A stretch of DNA of 11,048 bases, from positions 1 to 11,048 of the forward strand of contig CALEQS010000248.1 of assembly GCA_937907975.1 (NCBI GenBank). Reading direction: 5' to 3'. The translations under genes were made by a program, and so were the position numbers. Within the stretch, counting starts at the first letter, position 1. Each line of letters starts with the position of its first letter. Shown piece after piece: positions 6,884 to 11,048 of the stretch. A model generated the notes under the pieces. It saw nothing but the letters and a program-made list of their open reading frames with translations. It was not told where the DNA came from and made no database searches. This stretch comes from an uncultured Clostridia bacterium (lineage in GTDB: Bacteria > Bacillota > Clostridia > Oscillospirales > Oscillospiraceae).

Positions 6884-6916
6884 AAGCGCCGCTGAGCTTT
6901 TGCTCGGCGGCGCTTT
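6884..6916 (+). terminator. Intrinsic terminator of fhs
   Basis: Fourteen-bp stem (6884-6897 AAGCGCCGCTGAGC with 6902-6915; one G-U pair), tight 4-base loop TTTT, short downstream T run. It starts 15 bases after the fhs stop. Bases 6917-7032 are AT-rich and hold nothing else I can name. Confidence 0.82.
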
Positions 6917-7032
6917 GTGCGTTTACTGGACAGCAGAACGGAGTTATGTGCAGTAACCGGGAATCCTGTGTGATAAAAATTGAAAACAGATTAAAAATGA
7001 TTGAATGAACTGTGAAATGTTCCAAAATCCCC

Positions 7033-7061
7033 TTGCCAGATCGGGCGGTTTGGCATAAAAT
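7033..7061 (+). promoter_or_regulatory. Sigma-A promoter for the small acidic-tail protein gene
   Basis: TTGCCA (7033-7038), 17-base spacer, TAAAAT (7056-7061). The predicted start near 7068 leaves a leader of about 40 bases. Its position excludes the in-frame upstream ATG at 7012 as the translation start. Confidence 0.72.
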
Positions 7062-7094
7062 ACAGGCAAGATGTAAAAACACCAATGAATCATC

Positions 7095-7100
7095 AGGAGG
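7095..7100 (+). promoter_or_regulatory. Consensus ribosome binding site that fixes the start at 7108
   Basis: AGGAGG, 7 bases before the ATG at 7108. No comparable site precedes the in-frame ATG at 7012, which also lies upstream of the promoter. Confidence 0.85.
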
Positions 7101-7107
7101 AATACAT

Positions 7108-7605
7108 ATGGCTTTCAATTTTGATTTTGGTTCCATTAAGGAGAAGATGGGCAATCTGGCCCAGGCCGGTGTGGCGCAGGGCAAGAAGGTTGCTGCTATT
7201 GCCAGGCTCAAGACCGACAATATGGCCCAGCAGGACGCCGTTCGCAAGGCTTACTTCGCCATCGGCAAGGCTTACTATGCCAAGATGCAGGGCCATCCCG
7301 ACGAGGAGTTCGCCGAGCTGTTCGGCAAGGTGGATGCCGCCATGTCCGCCATCGCCGCAAACAATGCCGCACTGAAGAACCTGAAAGCCGCTGAGGAAGT
7401 GGTTATCGACGTGGACATCACCCCCGATGATGTGGTGGATGAGACCGCCGAGGCACCCGCCGCTGAGGAGGCCGCCCCTGCCGAGGAGGCCGCTCCCGCT
7501 GAGGAGTCCACTGTGGACGACGTGGTCGCCGATGTGCAGGAGACCGTCGCCGAGGTGACCGAAGGGGAAGCTCCCACCGCCGACGAGCCCAAGGACGAGG
7601 CGTAA
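7108..7605 (+). CDS. Hypothetical small helical protein with acidic Ala/Glu/Pro tail
   Basis: I do not recognise a named family with confidence. The 165-residue product has no signal peptide or membrane segment, so it should be cytoplasmic. Residues 8-95 look like two or three amphipathic helices, beginning IKEKMGNLAQAGVAQGKKVA and containing AVRKAYFAIGKAYYAKMQGH (45-64). The pattern 'helix, then Y-x-x-IGK-x-YY' recalls small Clostridia proteins that usually end in a zinc ribbon, but no cysteine is present here. Instead residues 96-165 are strongly acidic and low-complexity (ITPDDVVDETAEAP, AAPAEE repeats, DEPKDEA end). It has its own promoter, a consensus ribosome binding site and a very strong terminator, which suggests a monocistronic and possibly well-expressed gene. 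Function unknown; the link to the zinc-ribbon group is my inference. Confidence 0.8.
   Translation: MAFNFDFGSIKEKMGNLAQAGVAQGKKVAAIARLKTDNMAQQDAVRKAYFAIGKAYYAKMQGHPDEEFAELFGKVDAAMSAIAANNAALKNLKAAEEVVIDVDITPDDVVDETAEAPAAEEAAPAEEAAPAEESTVDDVVADVQETVAEVTEGEAPTADEPKDEA
7453..7509 (+). repeat. Ala-Pro-Ala-Glu-Glu tandem repeat in the acidic tail
   Basis: About three copies of a 6-residue unit (AAPAEE type, residues 116-134) encoded by an 18-base GC-rich repeat with synonymous changes (for example GAGGCCGCCCCTGCCGAG then GAGGCCGCTCCCGCTGAG). Confidence 0.75.
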
Positions 7606-7620
7606 TTCCCGTATTAAGAT

Positions 7621-7655
7621 AAAATTCCGGAGCTTTTAAAAGCTCCGGAATTTTT
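7621..7655. terminator. Perfect-palindrome bidirectional terminator between convergent genes
   Basis: Bases 7621-7637 (AAAATTCCGGAGCTTTT) are the exact reverse complement of 7638-7654. Flanking A and T runs sit on both sides of a GC core. It serves the plus-strand gene ending at 7605 and the minus-strand vanY ending at 7659. Confidence 0.93.
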
Positions 7656-7658
7656 CGT

Positions 7659-8540
7659 TTAATCGACCGCGTTCAGGTATTCCTCCAGGCAGACCCCCTG
7701 ATTGTGGATCTCCTTGGCCGCGTCGCGTCCCACATAGCGGTAGTGCCACGGCTCATAGTCGGTGCCGGTGATGTCGGTCTTGCCCTCGGGATAGCGCAGG
7801 ATAAAGCCGTACTGCCATGCGTTGTCGGCCAGCCAGTTGTAGACCTGATACCCGGCGGAGTGGACGCCGTCAGCATTGATGTCCACAGTAAGGCCGCTCT
7901 GGTGCTCACTGTAGCCCACGGCGTTGACCCACTTCAGCGCCTCTTTCTCAGCATCGGACCCAGAATAACCCTGATCTACAAAGGACTTCACTTTTTCGTC
8001 CATCAGGCTCTGCTGTTTCTCTGCCGTGCGGTATCCGGATGCCACGATGGGGTAGACCCCCTGAGAACGGGCATCGTCAAACATCTGCTGGAGATCGGGA
8101 TAAATGAGGTCGGCGATCTGCTGGCCGTTGCCCAGTGTTTTCAGCTCTACATGGTACCCCTCTGGCAGGCTGTGAGTGGAGTTGACCAGCATGAGCAGGT
8201 CGATCCCGCCGGTACTGCTGCCTGTCGGAGCGGAAGCGTCAGCAGGGGAGGAGGCGTCTGTCTCTGCGGCTGAGCTGGCAGAGCTTTCAGATGTACTGCC
8301 GGAGCCGGATGCGGCGGAGATCGGCTGTGAAGATGTGTTTGACGTGCTGCTGTCCTCCGCCTGCTGGGCGGAGCGGGCGGCATCGACCTGCTGGGCGTCC
8401 CGCCAGGCCAGATACAGCCTCAGCTTTGGGACACCGAAGGCCAGTGCGGCCAGAACGAGCAGGACAATGATGACCACTCGTATCGGATGGTGCCGTTTTT
8501 TCTTCTCTGCCCGCCGGGGGCGGTAATCATTCTGTTCCAT
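7659..8540 (-). CDS. vanY: VanY-type D-alanyl-D-alanine carboxypeptidase, membrane-anchored
   Basis: A 293-residue zinc peptidase of the M15B/VanY group that removes the terminal D-Ala from peptidoglycan stem peptides outside the membrane. A basic cytoplasmic N-terminus (RRAEKKKRHH) is followed by one membrane anchor (about residues 20-37). A Ser/Ala/Thr-rich low-complexity linker (62-111) and the catalytic domain come next. Active-site elements are complete: SGYRT (168-172), SEHQSGLTVDI (211-221) with zinc ligands His213 and Asp220, and EPWHYRYV (263-270) with base Glu263 and zinc ligand His266. The segment DNAWQYGFILRYPEGKT is very like VanY of glycopeptide-resistance clusters. The ATG overlaps the end of vanS by 14 bases and has AAAGGAG 9 bases upstream. 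LdcB-type L,D-carboxypeptidase activity on tetrapeptides is an alternative that sequence alone does not exclude. Confidence 0.92.
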   Translation of the reverse strand: MEQNDYRPRRAEKKKRHHPIRVVIIVLLVLAALAFGVPKLRLYLAWRDAQQVDAARSAQQAEDSSTSNTSSQPISAASGSGSTSESSASSAAETDASSPADASAPTGSSTGGIDLLMLVNSTHSLPEGYHVELKTLGNGQQIADLIYPDLQQMFDDARSQGVYPIVASGYRTAEKQQSLMDEKVKSFVDQGYSGSDAEKEALKWVNAVGYSEHQSGLTVDINADGVHSAGYQVYNWLADNAWQYGFILRYPEGKTDITGTDYEPWHYRYVGRDAAKEIHNQGVCLEEYLNAVD

Positions 8541-9678
8541 TTTCGTTGTCTCCTTTCTGTGGGAGGATCACGGTGAATGTGGTGGAACTATCGTCGCTCT
8601 GAGCGGTCACCTCACCGCCGTGCAGGCGCACAATGTCCCGGGCGATGGCAAGCCCCAGCCCGGCCCCGCCGGTGGCACTGCTGCGGGAGGCATCCAGCCG
8701 GTAGAATTTTTCAAAGATGTCATCCAGTTTTTCCCGGGGAATGGCTCCTGGACTGATGAAGCGGATGACAGCCTGTCCGGCCTCTTCCCATGCGGAGACC
8801 CGGATAGGGCCGGTGTCCGCACTGTATGCGATGGCGTTTTTCAGAATGTTGTTGAATACCCGGGCCATTTTGTCCGTGTCAGCATAAATGGTCATGTTCT
8901 CCGGCACATCCAGCTCCATGGTCTTGCCCCGCTCCTTCAGCTTGGGGTAGAGCTCATCGGAGATCTGCACCATCATGTAGCACAGGTCGACTTTCTCCCG
9001 GTCAAGGGGCATGGTCTGGAAGTGATAGCGGGTGATCTCAAAGAACTCATTGATGAGGCCCTCCAGCCGGTAAGCCTTTTCCAGCGCAATGTGGGTGAAC
9101 CGGGCGCGCTCTGCTTCCGGCAGGGCCTGTCCCTCATCCAGCAGACTGAGATAACCGATCACGCTGGTCAGCGGCGTCTTGATGTCGTGGGCCAGATAGA
9201 CGATCAGATCGTTCTTGCGCTGCTCTGCGGCCTGTGCCTGCTCGGTGCGCTGGCGCAGTCTGCTCTGCACCTCGGTGAGCTTTTTCTGCATAAAGTCCAG
9301 TTCCGGGCTCTTCAATGTGATGGGTTCATCGGATTCCTGCGCCAGCTGATCCACCCCGGCGATGATCTGGTCAAAGTAGCGGGTGAACAGCATCATGGCC
9401 AGCCGGAGCAGGATCAGAAAGGCGATCACAATGACGGCGATAATGATATAAACCAGATTATCCAGAACGTAATACCAATAAAACTCCTGCCCGGCGTACC
9501 AGTCCTGCTGGGTCAGGAAACAGTAGATGTTGACGATGGTGTCGGCAAAGTGGCCCCGAAAGCAGATCCGGGCGCCGATGACCAGCACGATAGAGCCGAG
9601 GAACAGCCCTAAGATCTGGAGCCACAGCTTGTTGAGCAGCCGTTTGTATTCCCTGCCGTTGATGCGTTTACCGTTCAA
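8527..9678 (-). CDS. vanS: VanS-like membrane sensor histidine kinase
   Basis: A 383-residue sensor kinase when started at TTG 9678. Two membrane segments (about 22-39 and 70-98) flank a short external loop of about 30 residues. A linker with coiled-coil character (130-155) leads to the H-box LAHDIKTPLTSVIGYLSLL with phospho-accepting His164. The N-box is VFNNILKNA (274-282), the F-box IFEKFYRLD (321-329) and the G2 box GGAGLGLAIA (337-346). The canonical G1 box is replaced by ISPGAIP, similar to VanS. Overall sequence and topology closely match VanS rather than generic EnvZ-type kinases. No ATG or GTG is usable: the frame remains open upstream into vanR, but those codons are shadows of vanR. 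TTG 9678 follows GGGG at 7 bases and overlaps the vanR stop by 11 bases. It should phosphorylate the neighbouring VanR. Confidence 0.9.
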   Translation of the reverse strand: MNGKRINGREYKRLLNKLWLQILGLFLGSIVLVIGARICFRGHFADTIVNIYCFLTQQDWYAGQEFYWYYVLDNLVYIIIAVIVIAFLILLRLAMMLFTRYFDQIIAGVDQLAQESDEPITLKSPELDFMQKKLTEVQSRLRQRTEQAQAAEQRKNDLIVYLAHDIKTPLTSVIGYLSLLDEGQALPEAERARFTHIALEKAYRLEGLINEFFEITRYHFQTMPLDREKVDLCYMMVQISDELYPKLKERGKTMELDVPENMTIYADTDKMARVFNNILKNAIAYSADTGPIRVSAWEEAGQAVIRFISPGAIPREKLDDIFEKFYRLDASRSSATGGAGLGLAIARDIVRLHGGEVTAQSDDSSTTFTVILPQKGDNENGTE

Positions 9679-10372
9679 TTTGATACCCCACTCCCCAGAC
9701 CGTCTTGATGTATTTTGAGTGCTCTGCCGTGTCGCCCAGCTTTTCCCGCAGGTGTCGGACATGGACGGAGATGGTGTTGCTGCTCTTGCAGTAGTATTCA
9801 TCTGCCCAGATGGCGTGGAACAGCGCCTCAGCACTGACCACTTTGCCCCGCTGCTCCAGCAGGATGCGCAGGATGGAGAACTCTGTCGGGGTGAGGGAGA
9901 CGAGCCTGTCGCCCACCCGGCACTCGTGAGTGGCAAGATTCAGCGTCAGATCCCGGCAGCGAAGAACGTCTGCGTCAGTCTCCTCTGCGGCCTTGGCCGG
10001 ATTGTACTTGGTGTAGCGGCGCAGCTGGGCCTTCACCCGGGCCACCAGCTCCAGCGGCCGGAAGGGCTTTGTGATATAGTCGTCCGCCCCCAGAGTCAGA
10101 CCGGTGATCTTGTCTGTCTCCTCCACCTTGGCCGTCAGCATCAGAATGGGGAAGTTGTAGCGCTCCCGTAGCTGCTTGCACAGGGTGAAGCCGTTCATAT
10201 CCGGCAGCATGACGTCCAGGATCGCCAGATCGATCTGCTCCTCTGCAACGCACTTCAGCGCCGGTGCGGCGGAGTAAAAGGTGCGTACCTCAAAATTTTC
10301 GCTTTTCAGATAGAGCGCCACCAGATCGGCGATCTCCTGCTCATCGTCCACGATCAGAATGCGTTCTGCCAT
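9668..10372 (-). CDS. vanR: VanR-like OmpR/PhoB-family response regulator
   Basis: A 234-residue two-domain transcription regulator, usual length for the family. The receiver domain (1-120) has the acidic pocket Asp9/Asp10, phosphorylation site Asp53 in ILDVMLP, Thr80 and Lys102 in TKPFRPLELVARVKAQLRRY. The winged-helix DNA-binding domain (about 135-234) carries SLTPTEFSILRILLEQRGKVVS, then NTISVHVRHLREKLGD and the YIKTVWGVGYQIER end. These segments match VanR of glycopeptide-resistance operons more closely than PhoB or OmpR. It leads the vanRSY operon, with AGGAG 8 bases before the ATG. It would be activated by VanS and probably regulates its own promoter; its other targets are not visible here. 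Confidence 0.93.
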   Translation of the reverse strand: MAERILIVDDEQEIADLVALYLKSENFEVRTFYSAAPALKCVAEEQIDLAILDVMLPDMNGFTLCKQLRERYNFPILMLTAKVEETDKITGLTLGADDYITKPFRPLELVARVKAQLRRYTKYNPAKAAEETDADVLRCRDLTLNLATHECRVGDRLVSLTPTEFSILRILLEQRGKVVSAEALFHAIWADEYYCKSSNTISVHVRHLREKLGDTAEHSKYIKTVWGVGYQIER

Positions 10373-10405
10373 GATCTCATCTCCTGTTTCTCAATTGCTG
10401 TCCCT

Positions 10406-10411
10406 ATTATA
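10406..10411 (-). promoter_or_regulatory. -10 element of the vanRSY promoter (no clear -35)
   Basis: On the minus strand a perfect TATAAT lies 34 bases before the vanR start codon. At spacings of 16-18 bases upstream the sequence (around CAAACT) does not resemble TTGACA. This is the pattern expected of a promoter that needs an activator, plausibly phosphorylated VanR, but no repeat matching the known VanR site was found. Confidence 0.6.
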
Positions 10412-10469
10412 CAACGCTTTTCCGGCATAGTTTGCTTCGTTTTTGGATAGAAAATATTAAGGATTGACT

Positions 10470-10505
10470 AAGAAACCGCCGCCATGCGGATGCATGGCGG
10501 CGGTT
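10470..10505 (-). terminator. Intrinsic terminator downstream of the DEAD-box helicase gene
   Basis: A perfect 14-bp stem (10474-10487 with 10492-10505, AACCGCCGCCATGC) and a 4-base loop. On the minus strand the stem ends GGTT and is followed by TCTT, giving TTTCTT, a weak T-run. It separates the helicase from the vanR promoter. Confidence 0.78.
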
Positions 10506-10523
10506 ATGTTTTCCTTTAACGGC

Positions 10524-11048
10524 TTACTGGAGCATCAGGCAACCGTCCTTATCGTATTTCAGCAGCTGCATCTCCATCTTCTGGGCCTGTGCGATCTCGT
10601 CCATCTTGATCTGATCGGTGACAGAGGCAACAAACGTGTAGGCGACACCGTGCTTCTTGGCACGGCCGGTGCGGCCGATGCGGTGGACATAATATTCCTG
10701 CTCATCGGGCACGTCATAGTTGAACACCGCGTCCACATCGTCGATGTCCAGACCGCGGGCGGCCACATCGGTGGCCACGAGGATCTGCATTTTGCCGGCG
10801 CGGAAATCCTTCAGCGTCTTTTCCCGGTTCTTCTGGGGAATATCGCCGTGGATGGGGGCACAGGTGAAACCGCGCATCTGGAGCAGAGCGGCCAGTCGGT
10901 CGGTCATGTTCTTTGTGTTGCAGAAGACGATGGCCCGCTCATAGCCGCCGTTCTTCAGCAGAGCCACCATGGTGGGCAGCTTCTGCTCCCGGGCGTCCAG
11001 ATCAATGCGGTACTGCTGGATGTCGGGGCGGTTTTCCTCCACCGGGCG
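10524..11048 (-). CDS. DEAD-box ATP-dependent RNA helicase, C-terminal part (5' end beyond window edge)
   Basis: The frame is open from the right edge to the stop at 10524, giving 174 visible residues: the second RecA-like domain of a DEAD-box helicase, which unwinds RNA in ribosome assembly or mRNA decay. Visible motifs (fragment numbering) are IVFCNT (motif IV, about 40-45), HGDIPQ with NRE (67-75), VATDVAARGLDID (motif V, 91-103) and HRIGRTGRA (motif VI, 122-130). The Q motif, Walker A, DEAD box and SAT motif must lie outside the window. The GTG at 11042 is an internal codon, not the start. The protein ends about 44 residues after motif VI, so it lacks the basic or RNA-recognition extension of DbpA/CshA-type enzymes. 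It is probably a core-only helicase; I give no gene symbol. Confidence 0.93.
   Translation of the reverse strand, partial: RPVEENRPDIQQYRIDLDAREQKLPTMVALLKNGGYERAIVFCNTKNMTDRLAALLQMRGFTCAPIHGDIPQKNREKTLKDFRAGKMQILVATDVAARGLDIDDVDAVFNYDVPDEQEYYVHRIGRTGRAKKHGVAYTFVASVTDQIKMDEIAQAQKMEMQLLKYDKDGCLMLQ

Noticed and set aside
7012..7107. Upstream in-frame ATG at 7012 as start of the acidic-tail protein
   Set aside because: It precedes the promoter at 7033-7061 and lacks a ribosome binding site; AGGAGG points to 7108.
8620..9612. 330-codon plus-strand frame opposite vanS
   Set aside because: Antisense shadow; vanS motifs are unambiguous on the minus strand.
9679..9936. N-terminal extension of the vanS frame up to an ATG-type codon at 9936
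   Set aside because: It lies inside vanR, has Ser/Arg-rich shadow composition, and would make a 269-base overlap. TTG 9678 fits the vanR-vanS junction.
7659..10372. Vancomycin resistance operon
   Set aside because: Only vanR, vanS and vanY are present; the ligase, dehydrogenase and dipeptidase needed for resistance are absent from the window.
1..11048. Insertion sequences, prophage genes, CRISPR arrays, tRNA or rRNA genes
   Set aside because: Looked for transposase motifs, regularly spaced repeats and cloverleaf-like stretches; none seen. The only repeats are within coding sequence.

Overview
The window looks like a chromosomal segment from a GC-rich anaerobic Clostridia bacterium, most likely in the Oscillospiraceae/Ruminococcaceae range. 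This is inferred from a GC-biased Firmicutes-type gene set, strong AGGAGG-type ribosome binding sites, sigma-A promoters, and the families present (DUF4364, CmpB-like membrane protein, DUF3048 lipoprotein, fhs, VanRSY-like genes). No tRNA, rRNA, insertion sequence, phage gene or CRISPR array is visible.

Layout. (1) Bases 1-2131, plus strand: the end of a molybdate-type ABC transporter operon, with the 3' part of modA, then modB and modC, closed by a strong bidirectional terminator. (2) Bases 2178-3614, minus strand: a two-gene operon of a DUF4364 winged-helix-like protein followed by a CmpB-like (PF06541-type) membrane protein with a hendecad coiled-coil tail. (3) Bases 3615-3784: a divergent promoter region. 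(4) Bases 3785-4885, plus: a DUF3048 (YerB-like) lipoprotein with a Glu-Pro repeat. (5) Bases 4886-5203: terminator, promoter, then a ZTP (pfl) riboswitch fused to an intrinsic terminator, controlling fhs (5204-6868), the formate-tetrahydrofolate ligase. (6) Bases 7108-7605: an unrecognised small helical protein with an acidic Ala/Glu/Pro tail. (7) Bases 7659-10372, minus: an overlapping vanR-vanS-vanY operon (response regulator, sensor kinase, membrane-anchored D,D-carboxypeptidase) without any D-Ala-D-Lac/D-Ser ligase, VanH or VanX in the window. (8) Bases 10524-11048, minus: the C-terminal half of a DEAD-box RNA helicase running off the edge.

How parts work together. ModABC would import molybdate for molybdoenzymes. 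fhs feeds formate into one-carbon/purine metabolism, and its leader senses ZTP/ZMP, the alarmone that accumulates when 10-formyl-THF is short, so the riboswitch closes a feedback loop on the gene that makes 10-formyl-THF. VanRSY forms a self-contained envelope-sensing unit whose output is trimming of the peptidoglycan stem peptide.

The best points for a second look are the riboswitch/terminator architecture at 5059-5156, the ligase-less VanRSY operon, and the six-fold 11-residue coiled-coil repeat on the CmpB-like protein. I see no strong evidence for a wholly undescribed system.
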